Shown here one piece after another: positions 1-6,340 of a stretch of 12,475 nucleotides of DNA; positions within the stretch are counted from its first letter, which is position 1, and each line of letters starts with the position of its first letter. The DNA lies in the NCBI GenBank assembly GCA_003156615.1, contig PMHI01000397.1:1739-14213 (forward strand), written 5' to 3'. A program made the position numbers and the translations under genes. This DNA is from Acidobacteriaceae bacterium. GTDB lineage: Bacteria > Acidobacteriota > Terriglobia > Terriglobales > SbA1. Under the pieces are notes generated by a model, which worked only from the letters and a program-made list of their open reading frames with translations, was not told the origin of the DNA and searched no databases.

Positions 1-1902
1 CAAGATACCGAAATCATCGCCAACGTGGTCACGAGCCCGCATCATCTTTCCGCGACCATGATCACCGGCCGCATCCATCGCATGACTGAGCTTTTCGGCC
101 GTCTCGCTCCCGGAGTTACTCTCGATCAGGCTCGTGCTGAGTTGCGTTCCGCCTACTCCGCGATGGAGAAGGACCATCCCGAAGCCTATGCGCAGGAGGC
201 GGACTTTCAGATCGGGGCGAAATTGCTTCGTGACGAGATCACGTCGGGCGCCCGGACCGTACTGCTCGTGCTGCTCGCCGCGTCGGGGCTGGTCTTCATC
301 ATCGCGTGTTCCAATGTTGCCAATCTGATTCTGGCACGGGCGGTTCGCCGCGAAGGTGAGCTGGCGGTGCGCGTGGCGCTGGGCGCAAGCAAAGGCTCGT
401 TGCGCCGCATGCTTTTGGCCGAAAGTCTTCTGCTTTGCGGGGCTGGCGCCGCACTCGGTGTATTGAGCGCGCAGCCGATGGTGGCCGTCCTGGCTCGCTA
501 TGCCTCGCGCTTTTCCGTCCGCGCTCTCGATTTCAGAGTCGATTCGAGCTTGCTTTGGGTCGGTGCGGCGCTGGCGATTGTCGCCGCGGTGATTCTCGCA
601 TTTGTCCCGCGCCTGCCCTCTTCCGGCACGCCCAGTGGACTGAGCCCATCCAGCGGAAGCGTACGGGTCACTGGCAGCACGAGCCGCCGCCAGCGAATTT
701 TCGCAGTGACGCAGATCGCCGCGTCATTCGTGCTGCTGGCCGGTGCAAGTGCCTTGATCGCGACGCTGATCGCATTGCAAAAAACGCAGACGGGTTTGGA
801 CACGCAGCACGTCCTGGCCATCGACGTTCCGGCTATGTCTTTCGGTAAGACCTCGCAGCAGGTCGTCGATTTCTACAAAGAATCGATGCGCCGCATTGAT
901 GCTTTGCCGGGCGTGAGCGAAACAGCATTCGGCAATGTGGTTCCGTGGCGCGATACCGGCTATGGCTTTCAATTCTCAGGGGATGGTCATGCCCATGCCG
1001 CCAACGTAGAAGATCCCCGGGCGCAGTGGCGTAGCATCTCTCCCGGTTTTTTTGCGGCGCTGGGTGTTCCCATGATTGCCGGCCGCGATTTCAACGCGCT
1101 CGATAATCAGAATAGTAATGCAGAGCCTGTCGTTATCGTCAGCCAGACGCTCGCACAGCGCATGTTTCCCAATCAGGATGCCGTCAATCGGCATGTCTAT
1201 TGGACCGATCCTGTGTTGAAATTCGCTTCCGGGAGCGAAGCAGAAAAGGCGCGCATGATGGCGCCGCATCGCATCATTGGCGTCACGGCGGATATTGACG
1301 ATGGACATGTCGTTCCCGAACCCACGGTCACCGTGTACAGTCCTTTTGACGAAGGCCCAATCTTTGGTGGACGCCTTTTCATTCACACGAGTGCAAATCC
1401 TTATGCACTGGTTCCGTCAGTCACGCGTGTTATTCGCGAGATGTCCGCCGATCAGCCTGTCGAGCATGCTGCCACTCTCGCAGATGTGCGCGCTGAAGTG
1501 CTCACGCCGGACCGATTGAACTCGCTTGTGTTCGGCGTGTTCGCCGCTGTCGCGTTGGCGATCGCGGTGGTTGGAGTCGCCGGCGTGCTGGCGTTTTCAG
1601 TCAGCGCGCGCACGCGGGAGTTTGGCATCCGGCTGGCCCTGGGGTCGCGGCCGCAAAATCTTCTCAGAGGTGTTCTGGCAGAGGGTGCCGCCATGGCTGC
1701 GGCTGGCGTCTTTGCAGGCGGAGCATTCGGGTTCGCGCTGGCGCGTGTGGCGGGAAGATATTTTCTGGAAGTGAAGATGCCGGGCGCATTGCCGGTGTTT
1801 GTCTCTGCCTTCGTTTTGATGACCGTCGCGGTTGTCGCGTCGGTGCTGCCCGCTGCACGCGCTGCACGCGTCGACGTGATGCAAGCGTTGCGCTCCGAGT
1901 GA
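1..1902 (+). CDS. ADOP-type ABC permease (MacB/FtsX family), 5'-truncated by window edge
   Basis: An inner-membrane permease of the MacB/FtsX superfamily. The frame is open from base 1 (Q-D-T-E-I-I), so the start lies outside the window and 633 residues are visible. In window residues, about 85-220 form the first FtsX domain, with the conserved IIACSNVANLILAR segment followed by ELAVRVALGAS. At about 228-250, SRRQRIFAVTQIAASFVLL starts the second half. A second periplasmic MacB_PCD-type domain covers about 250-500, and a second FtsX domain about 510-630 has REFGIRLALGS and ends in the typical PAARAARVDVMQALRSE. Duplicated modules in one chain without an adjacent ATPase gene define the acidobacterial ADOP group. 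Substrates of these are generally unknown; MacB relatives act in mechanotransmission or export. No hairpin with a U-tract follows the TGA. Confidence 0.93.
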   Translation, partial: QDTEIIANVVTSPHHLSATMITGRIHRMTELFGRLAPGVTLDQARAELRSAYSAMEKDHPEAYAQEADFQIGAKLLRDEITSGARTVLLVLLAASGLVFIIACSNVANLILARAVRREGELAVRVALGASKGSLRRMLLAESLLLCGAGAALGVLSAQPMVAVLARYASRFSVRALDFRVDSSLLWVGAALAIVAAVILAFVPRLPSSGTPSGLSPSSGSVRVTGSTSRRQRIFAVTQIAASFVLLAGASALIATLIALQKTQTGLDTQHVLAIDVPAMSFGKTSQQVVDFYKESMRRIDALPGVSETAFGNVVPWRDTGYGFQFSGDGHAHAANVEDPRAQWRSISPGFFAALGVPMIAGRDFNALDNQNSNAEPVVIVSQTLAQRMFPNQDAVNRHVYWTDPVLKFASGSEAEKARMMAPHRIIGVTADIDDGHVVPEPTVTVYSPFDEGPIFGGRLFIHTSANPYALVPSVTRVIREMSADQPVEHAATLADVRAEVLTPDRLNSLVFGVFAAVALAIAVVGVAGVLAFSVSARTREFGIRLALGSRPQNLLRGVLAEGAAMAAAGVFAGGAFGFALARVAGRYFLEVKMPGALPVFVSAFVLMTVAVVASVLPAARAARVDVMQALRSE

Positions 1903-1956
1903 CCGCCGCTTAGCCCTCATCGAGTGCAATAATTTAGATTTTTCGTGAATTTTCGC

Positions 1957-1972
1957 GTTTACATTCGTAAAC
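1957..1972. repeat. Short perfect inverted repeat
   Basis: GTTTAC-attc-GTAAAC, a 6-bp perfect stem with a 4-nt loop, in an AT-rich patch 55 bases after the permease stop. The right half, GTAAACA, recurs at 1999-2005. It could be a weak terminator stem (no clear T-run follows) or a regulator half-site pair. Function is not established. Confidence 0.35.
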
Positions 1973-2050
1973 AAATATCATTCTCAGCCGATGGTCTTGT
2001 AAACACATTGATTCTGCGGTGGTTGTTGCTTTCGTCGGACACGGGAGCCT

Positions 2051-2131
2051 GATTATCTAAGTGTTCCGAGTGTCAGTAAGGCGTTCAAGCGAGTTGTCGG
2101 GGCCAGCCCTGGTGAATACCTCAAACGCTAG
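2051..2131 (+). pseudogene. Remnant: C-terminal end of an AraC/XylS-type regulator
   Basis: The frame reads DYLSVPSVSKAFKRVVGASP then GEYLKR and TAG (2129-2131). This is the canonical end of the AraC/XylS double helix-turn-helix domain, where families read GY-x-S-x-x-x-F-S-R-A-F-K-R-x-x-G-x-S-P-x-E-Y. Only about 26 residues of the second helix-turn-helix remain. Upstream codons in this frame (F-C-G-G-C-C-F-R-R-T-R-E-P) do not resemble the rest of the domain, and no start or ligand-binding domain precedes it. It is therefore a gene tail left by a deletion or rearrangement, not a functional regulator. The match is by eye only but the motif is distinctive. Confidence 0.72.
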
Positions 2132-2132
2132 T

Positions 2133-2205
2133 GTTGTATCGGATGCGCCCCATTCCAAGAACGCAGGCAGGTCCGGGACGTCGTGCGGGGCGCGTCCGAT
2201 ACAAC
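2133..2205. repeat. Long inverted repeat (19-bp arms, one mismatch)
   Basis: The left arm gttgtatcggatgcgcccc (2133-2151) is the reverse complement of the right arm ggggcgcgtccgatacaac (2187-2205) except for one transition, which would still form a G-U pair in RNA from one strand. The 35-nt spacer has little pairing. It starts directly after the AraC remnant's stop and lacks a trailing T-run, so it is not a classic intrinsic terminator. A REP/MITE-like element or the fused ends of a lost insertion are alternatives. I see no second copy in the window. Confidence 0.8.
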
Positions 2206-2236
2206 TGTTTGAAGGAAGCCGCCCGTGGGGAGGGAG

Positions 2237-2551
2237 TTATGTATATTGAATGGTTTTGGGGTGCTGGAAAAGGCTTCGGGAAGAGGGAGAGAAATTAACC
2301 AGAGGGCAGAGAGGATAGACCGTCATCAGTACCACGCGATGAAACTGAGTCTGGGACGAGTCGATGAGGTGGGCAACTTCTTCGGGGCTCAAGATGTTGG
2401 GTAGGTGTCGCGTCTTCTTCGGATACGGTGTAGCGGCTACGCTCCAGTCTTTCTTAAGCACCCGATTGTAGAAGAACCGCAGAGCAGCCAACCGTTGCGT
2501 TACGGTGGATGCGGCTAGCTTTCTCTCGCGAAACAGATATGCCTGGCGGCG
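2237..2551 (-). pseudogene. Truncated XerC/D-like tyrosine recombinase
   Basis: Read on the minus strand, the frame carries RRQAYLFRERKLAASTVTQR, then LAALRFFYNRVLKKDWSVA and a proline-rich hinge ending LPNILSPEEVAHLIDSS and RVVLMTVY. This matches the core-binding (SAM-like) domain and the first strand-helix of the catalytic domain of phage integrase/XerD proteins. Homology stops at LMTVY (about 2315), just before the expected GTGxRRxEL box that holds the first catalytic arginine; an unrelated 26-codon tail runs to a stop at 2237. At the other end the first part of the core-binding domain is missing and there is no ATG. It therefore lacks every catalytic residue and is a recombinase fossil. 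It lies just downstream of the toxin-antitoxin operon, on the same strand. Confidence 0.8.
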
Positions 2552-2565
2552 GCAGCCCGTTTCAT

Positions 2566-2588
2566 GGGGGGAATTTTAACATCCCCCT
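2566..2588 (-). terminator. Hairpin just after vapC, weak terminator candidate
   Basis: On the minus strand GGGGGA-tgttaaaat-TCCCCC forms a 6-bp GC-rich stem (2582-2587 with 2567-2572), starting 7 bases after the vapC stop. No U-tract follows, so intrinsic termination would be poor. It may only stabilise the mRNA end. Confidence 0.35.
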
Positions 2589-2594
2589 CACAAA

Positions 2595-2987
2595 CTAAAA
2601 GAGCTCGACGGGTGCCGCATGGCCTGAAGCGGAAGCGAGTCGAGCATCCCTCGTGACTAATGCGGCTCCCAGCTTCTCGGCAAGCACGATGTAGGCGGCA
2701 TCATAGGCAGAAAAATTGTGACGAAGCTGCCAGATGCGGGCCAGGAGCACCAGATGAGGATATCGAGTAATACGGAGATCCAGCAGATCGGCGACCGCCT
2801 CGTCAGCGCGATGAGCAGAGATCACTGCTTGCAATGCTAGACGCCGCAGTACCTGCGCGACCTCGAGATCTAGAAGGTGAGGCGCGTGCAGGGTTTCGTT
2901 ATGCGAATAAATGCGCTTCTCGATGTGCTGCCCGGCAGATGTCTGAAGAAGCCAGTCAACTGCGGCAGACGCATCTAGGACAATCAT
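2595..2987 (-). CDS. vapC: PIN-domain ribonuclease toxin, VapC/FitB family
   Basis: A 130-residue PIN domain, the usual VapC length. The acidic Mg2+-binding residues are in place: Asp5 in MIVLDASAAVDWLL, Glu42 in LLDLEVAQVLRRL, Asp96 in SAYDAAYIVLAEKLG and Asp114 in LVTRDARLA. VapC toxins are endoribonucleases that cut tRNA or rRNA and stop translation when the partner antitoxin is degraded. The ATG overlaps the antitoxin stop by four bases (ATGA, 2984-2987), so translation is likely coupled. There is no frame damage, and every catalytic position is kept, so I expect a working toxin. The cellular RNA target cannot be read from the sequence. Confidence 0.93.
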   Translation of the reverse strand: MIVLDASAAVDWLLQTSAGQHIEKRIYSHNETLHAPHLLDLEVAQVLRRLALQAVISAHRADEAVADLLDLRITRYPHLVLLARIWQLRHNFSAYDAAYIVLAEKLGAALVTRDARLASASGHAAPVELF

Positions 2988-3214
2988 CGCGCCTCGCGCT
3001 CTTCTCGAACCAAGTGGGCGGCATCGATCCGCGCCGAAACCGGCTTACGTTTATGCAAGCGCTCCCGCATTTCCGCAAGCGTTGGCCTCTCCGCGATTTC
3101 CCTGATCTCGGCCAACAGATAGTCCGAAAGTGACATACCTGCCATCGCAGCGCGAGCTTTGAGGCCGCGGTGCAGGGCATCGGGCACATTCCGAAGCTGA
3201 ATCATCTTCGCCAT
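2984..3214 (-). CDS. vapB: Ribbon-helix-helix antitoxin, VapB/FitA family
   Basis: A 76-residue protein. Residues 4-12 (MIQLRNVPD) form the DNA-binding strand, followed by helix one (ALHRGLKARAAMAG) and helix two (MSLSDYLLAEIREIAER), the FitA-like ribbon-helix-helix pattern. The C-terminal half (about 42-76, charged, with RLHKRKPVSARIDAAHLVRE) should be the toxin-wrapping segment; FitA-type antitoxins place an arginine into the PIN active site. The antitoxin comes first and overlaps vapC by four bases. No Shine-Dalgarno sequence precedes ATG 3214, and the -10 box ends only seven bases upstream, so the mRNA is probably leaderless. The dimer is expected to repress its own promoter through the palindrome at 3231-3245. 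Confidence 0.9.
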   Translation of the reverse strand: MAKMIQLRNVPDALHRGLKARAAMAGMSLSDYLLAEIREIAERPTLAEMRERLHKRKPVSARIDAAHLVREEREAR

Positions 3215-3220
3215 GTTGCG

Positions 3221-3249
3221 AGCATACTTTCATGTCCTTCACATGTCAA
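3221..3249 (-). promoter_or_regulatory. Sigma70-type promoter of the vapBC operon
   Basis: On the minus strand a perfect -35 TTGACA (3249-3244) is followed by a 17-bp spacer and TATGCT (3226-3221, 4 of 6 to TATAAT). The expected transcription start is 6-7 bases on, at or next to the ATG of vapB (3214). Confidence 0.65.
3231..3245. promoter_or_regulatory. Candidate VapB operator palindrome
   Basis: CATGT-ccttc-ACATG, perfect 5-bp arms with a 5-nt centre, lies in the spacer between the -35 and -10 boxes of the vapBC promoter and clips the -35. This is where an autorepressing toxin-antitoxin complex would block RNA polymerase. Assignment to VapB is inferred from position. Confidence 0.55.
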
Positions 3250-3250
3250 C

Positions 3251-3278
3251 AAAGAGAACCAATCAAAGAGAACCAATC
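3251..3278. repeat. Perfect 14-bp tandem duplication
   Basis: The unit aaagagaaccaatc occurs twice with no gap (3251-3264 and 3265-3278), immediately upstream of the vapBC -35 box. It is likely a slippage duplication. It could carry extra regulator contacts, but nothing in the sequence proves that. Confidence 0.8.
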
Positions 3279-3387
3279 TGGCCAAACAATCAAAACGCCA
3301 CTGGATCCCTACGAGTATTGCCAGGTTTCCTCGAATGGAAGTCACAATCCACAGAATTCTGCAGCGATTGGGAAGCCGTGAGGAGTT

Positions 3388-3465
3388 CAGGTAACGTGGG
3401 GATTGGTCAAAGGGAAATGCCTCTCGCAGTTGTTGTCCCGTCCACTCCGCGGTCGGCAGCCGCCA
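3388..3465 (-). pseudogene. Transposase fragment (rve/DDE integrase core)
   Basis: On the minus strand the frame reads WRL, PTAEWTGQQLREAFPFDQSP and RYL. This matches the stretch of rve-fold transposases (HPTAxWTAQQLREAFPWDxAPRYLLRDRD) just before the second catalytic aspartate. The homology breaks before that Asp: the next codons read N-S-S-R-L-P. Further on, in another frame, SQSLQN-S-V-D (about 3340-3380) faintly resembles the SPWQNPYVE region, which would imply an internal deletion plus frameshifts. No inverted repeats delimit the element. It is a small ruin of an insertion sequence next to the toxin-antitoxin operon. Confidence 0.6.
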
Positions 3466-3595
3466 TGTTCTCAACGCTTCATCTGAAAGGCAGGTTGAAA
3501 ATCACTTAAAATCAGTTTTCTGGTTTTACATGCACTTACAAGGACTAAATTTGCTGACCGTGCTCGGTTAAGCCCTTTGTTTGCGGTTTGTGAAC

Positions 3596-3622
3596 GGGTT
3601 CGAAATCCCACTCTCTCCGCCA
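3596..3622 (+). other. tRNA-Ser-like 3' end with CCA (attachment-site scar)
   Basis: The bases gggttcgaaatcccactctc plus tccgcca match the last part of a serine tRNA: T-loop TTCGA, T-stem 3' strand CCCAC, seven acceptor bases TCTCTCC, discriminator G and encoded CCA. The remaining tRNA is absent; upstream bases do not supply GGAGAGA, a D-arm or an anticodon arm, and the 5' T-stem strand does not pair fully. A lone tRNA 3' end 75 bases before an integrase start is the classic footprint of integration into a tRNA gene, with the crossover near the T-loop. The matching other end is not visible in this window. Confidence 0.65.
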
Positions 3623-3683
3623 AGTTATTTTGTTATCTTGTGCTTGCAAGCCGGTGATACCTGTGCTGATACCCATGATCAGT

Positions 3684-3690
3684 GAAGGAG
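3684..3690 (+). promoter_or_regulatory. Ribosome binding site deciding the integrase start
   Basis: GAAGGAG lies 6 bases before ATG 3697, an ideal spacing. This favours ATG 3697 over the in-frame GTG at 3682, which the Shine-Dalgarno sequence itself would overlap. Confidence 0.75.
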
Positions 3691-3696
3691 TCACCG

Positions 3697-4410
3697 ATGA
3701 ATCGCGAAGTCAATCTCACCAAAAGAGTCCAAATACCGTATGGACGGCGGTATTGCCGCGTTGTGTTTTCCGCGAAGGGCCGCATCAAGCCTGACCTAGC
3801 TGTGGTCAACGGCAAGCAGGAATGCCACGAGGAAGGCGCGTACTACCTGGAGTGGCGCGAGGGCTCGAAGTGCGTGCGCCTTTCGGTCGGTAAAGACCCA
3901 GCCGACGCCAGTGCCCGACGACAGCGCAAAGCAGCGGAGCTGAATGCCATCAACAATGGCGTGCCTGTGTCCTCTCCCGATGGCCAGAACGGGCGCAGGA
4001 TGGTGTCGATGGCAGTCGCCCGGTTGTTGGAGGAAACCAAGCTCATTGAGAAGTCTAAAACTCACGCCGCTCACGACACCTCCCTGCGCTATTTTATGGA
4101 GTCCTGCCCCAAGCTTTATCTGGAAGATCTCCAACGAAGTGATCTTTTGAAATTCGCGGCCTTCTTGCGCGACGAGAAGGAACTGCATCCCCGAAACTTG
4201 GTCAATCAAACGATGGGGAAGCGCCAGCCGATGTGCTGGTCGCTAGAAGGCGCTCATCTCTTACTTCAGGTTCGGTGCGCGATGCTGGATAATCGGCTCG
4301 ATGCTCGGTTTCGAGAATGGTATCCACAATTCCGTCAGATGCCGGCGCCAGTCGAACTGCCGATCATATGTCAGACCGCCCCCCACATCGAAACGGTCTC
4401 CATGGCATAA
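3697..4410 (+). CDS. Integrase N-terminus fused in frame to transposase C-terminus (237 aa)
   Basis: Residues 1-165 resemble the arm-binding and core-binding part of a phage-type tyrosine integrase (GAYYLEWREGSKCVRLSVGK, then RRQRKAAELNAINNG, then LRYFMESCPKLYLEDLQRSD and FLRDEKELHPR). Integrases of this type run to nearly 400 residues, with an Arg-His-Arg-Tyr catalytic domain. Here that domain is absent. From about codon 166-168 (4192-4200) the protein switches to LVNQTMGKRQPMCWSLEGAH, LLLQVRCAMLDNRL and REWYPQFR, a known style of transposase C-terminus (family not decided, possibly ISKra4-like). The join keeps the frame by chance or selection. The protein cannot recombine DNA, but its DNA-binding half could persist. 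Two TGATACC motifs 12 bp apart (3655-3661, 3667-3673) precede it and may be old arm sites. Confidence 0.7.
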   Translation: MNREVNLTKRVQIPYGRRYCRVVFSAKGRIKPDLAVVNGKQECHEEGAYYLEWREGSKCVRLSVGKDPADASARRQRKAAELNAINNGVPVSSPDGQNGRRMVSMAVARLLEETKLIEKSKTHAAHDTSLRYFMESCPKLYLEDLQRSDLLKFAAFLRDEKELHPRNLVNQTMGKRQPMCWSLEGAHLLLQVRCAMLDNRLDARFREWYPQFRQMPAPVELPIICQTAPHIETVSMA

Positions 4411-4634
4411 AATGCAAAAGTCTATGCATGAACGGAAAACGACAGGGGCGGAAAGAATAGCAAGAAACGAGCCAGCGTGGCGGTAGCCCGGAACCCAATA
4501 TAAAGACATTTTCGAGCACGTCCACTGGACAACATCGGACGACATAGTACAGCGATCCCGTAAATCAAAACTAATCGAAAATGTGGTGATCAGAGCAGCA
4601 GTTGATGCAAGGGCACAACGGGACAGGGGGCGAG
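4411..4634. other. Convergent intergenic gap
   Basis: It lies between the 3' ends of the chimeric integrase gene (+) and the serine peptidase gene (-). It may hold the outer end of the insertion sequence that supplied the transposase tail, but I could not identify a terminal inverted repeat, a strong terminator or an ORF. Confidence 0.5.
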
Positions 4635-6227
4635 TCAGTGTGCGCCAAGCGCGGATTTTTGCGACTGGTCCAGGTCAGTCGCCAGCACCAAACGAGTTTT
4701 TACACCGAACATCTGGTAGTCCGTGAACAGTCCCCGGCACCAGTACGTTTTCTTTTCCTCGGCTTGCGTCGCAATGGTGACCGGCACAAGGTATTGGGTA
4801 CCATCCTTTTCAAGCCAACCATAAGTCATCACTCCCCGAAGGCGGTAGAACGGTCCTGAAAGGTCAAGCGCTTCCGAGATTCGCAGAATGGCCCCTGACT
4901 CGTCCACCCAGACTTCCCCGTGGCAGTCGTAGAACTTTATCGATCTCCGTAGGCCGAAGGTCGTGCCATACTGGAACGGGCAAACCTCGTCCTCGGTGTT
5001 CGCGGCGTATTGGAAGACGTGGACGGTTCGACCGCTCACGACGGAGTCCGGTGCCTGGTGAATTCTAAGCTTCAGCTCCGTCCCGACCATTTTAGGAAGC
5101 CAGGACCACTCATTGCTGGAAACTATCCAACCGTTCAGTCGCGGGAATGGAACTTCGTCGTAGAACTTTTTCTTGCCGGGGCGCCGCCAGCGCTGCGTCC
5201 CTTCCGCAATCATGGTCTCGAATGCGTCCGTCAACTCCGCATCCTCGTTGTCATGACCCCAGGCGAATGTCTCCGTCGCGGCGAAGTTATGTATCGAGTC
5301 AGCGAGATGCTGTGCCGTGCGCCGCAACTGGAGGACTTCGGGCGGATCCACCGGCCGCTGCGAAAAACCTTCGGCGCGTGGCCAAACGTAGGGCGGGTAC
5401 AGGTCTTTGGCGACTGGCGACACGAAAACAGTCTCCGGAAAAAGGGTCGCCTGTAGATATGGCTGCGCCCGCGCGACAAAGTCCGCAAGCTCCTTGACAG
5501 GCACCGCGAGCGCGACGCGGTCTTTGCCTTCGCCCATGCCGAACAGGATGCCGACGATCTTCTTTGTCTTGCTGTCAACCACGATTCCGCCGCTAGAGCC
5601 GCCTCGCACGAGACCCTGCTCGTAACTAAAAGCAAGCAGACCTTGTGGGGTCTTGCCCATGAACTTGCCGTGCCAGCAAACCAGCCTACGCTCTGGATTC
5701 CCGTTGAACGGATAGGCGTAGATGTCCGCTTCTAAGCTCTGATTCAAATCGTCGGCGTCGAAGCCGATGCCATGTAAGTCCCTGAGCGGGTGCCGCATTT
5801 CGTAAATGGCAAGGTCGTGAGCCGGGGTGTACTTCATCGAGCCGGCCCCCTCAAGGTATACCTCTCGCGCTCCAGCGTCGTTTGGGTCGGAATCGAGGTA
5901 GCGGTGCGCGGAGAATACGCCCTTGATGCGGACGTACTTGCCCATTAGCTTAGCGACATGGTAATCAGTGCCCACGAATCGGCAGTCCTGGTCTAGGCAG
6001 AACCCCGTTCCGAACTTTATGGAGAAAAGGGCAAGATGCTTGATGTCCGGCTTGAAATCTGTGATGGGAAAGACGACCCGCTCGGGAACGAATTTCTGGG
6101 CGCCCACTGGTAGGACGAGGCCACCATTTATTGGTTCGGAAGCGGAATTCGCTCGGTCCTTATCTTGTTGCTGGCTGTGAGCCATTATTGACGCGAGAAG
6201 TGTAAGTAGAAGAGCCGTGCGCCTCAT
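4635..6227 (-). CDS. Secreted trypsin-like serine peptidase (S1/PA clan) with long C-terminal region
   Basis: A 530-residue protein with a signal peptide (MRRTALLLTLLASIMAHSQ) and no later membrane segment, so it is exported. The PA-clan triad is visible: His90 in FVGTDYHVAK, Asp138 in HDLAIYEM and Ser212 in LVRGGSSGGIVVDSKTKKIV, each in the expected order and spacing; KIVGILFGMG fits the following substrate-pocket strand. Residues 1-260 are the protease. Residues about 290-530 are an unrecognised domain with cysteines 416, 435 and 497 and a beta-rich pattern (WVDESGAILRISEALDLSGP). No PDZ domain is seen, unlike DegP. ATG 6227 has a modest GGTGAG 7 bases upstream and gives the signal peptide directly. 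The gene stands alone, opposite in direction to the integrase chimera. The substrate is unknown. Confidence 0.82.
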   Translation of the reverse strand: MRRTALLLTLLASIMAHSQQQDKDRANSASEPINGGLVLPVGAQKFVPERVVFPITDFKPDIKHLALFSIKFGTGFCLDQDCRFVGTDYHVAKLMGKYVRIKGVFSAHRYLDSDPNDAGAREVYLEGAGSMKYTPAHDLAIYEMRHPLRDLHGIGFDADDLNQSLEADIYAYPFNGNPERRLVCWHGKFMGKTPQGLLAFSYEQGLVRGGSSGGIVVDSKTKKIVGILFGMGEGKDRVALAVPVKELADFVARAQPYLQATLFPETVFVSPVAKDLYPPYVWPRAEGFSQRPVDPPEVLQLRRTAQHLADSIHNFAATETFAWGHDNEDAELTDAFETMIAEGTQRWRRPGKKKFYDEVPFPRLNGWIVSSNEWSWLPKMVGTELKLRIHQAPDSVVSGRTVHVFQYAANTEDEVCPFQYGTTFGLRRSIKFYDCHGEVWVDESGAILRISEALDLSGPFYRLRGVMTYGWLEKDGTQYLVPVTIATQAEEKKTYWCRGLFTDYQMFGVKTRLVLATDLDQSQKSALGAH

Positions 6228-6310
6228 TAATCGCTCACCCAGGAGCCATCCGCACCTGTTGGCATCGGATGGCCTTCCTAGATTCCCGCTTGAAGTGGGT
6301 ACCTTTGCCT

Positions 6311-6340
6311 TTTATAGCGCTCTAATAGACTTGATGTCAG
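6311..6340 (-). promoter_or_regulatory. Candidate promoter of the serine peptidase gene
   Basis: On the minus strand CTGACA (6340-6335), an 18-bp spacer and TATAAA (6316-6311, 5 of 6) lie about 85 bases upstream of ATG 6227. This is a reasonable sigma70-type promoter leaving an untranslated leader of roughly 75 bases. Confidence 0.45.

Noticed and set aside
2131..2208. The long hairpin as an intrinsic terminator
   Set aside because: There is no T-run on either side, and the 35-nt loop is too long for a standard terminator.
3202..3509. Overlapping frames on both strands upstream of vapB as small genes
   Set aside because: The minus frame is coding only over the transposase scrap and then runs through the vapBC promoter; the plus frame is its shadow.
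3520..3622. Complete tRNA-Ser gene
   Set aside because: No matching 5' acceptor strand, D-arm or anticodon arm is found upstream; only the 3' end is tRNA-like.
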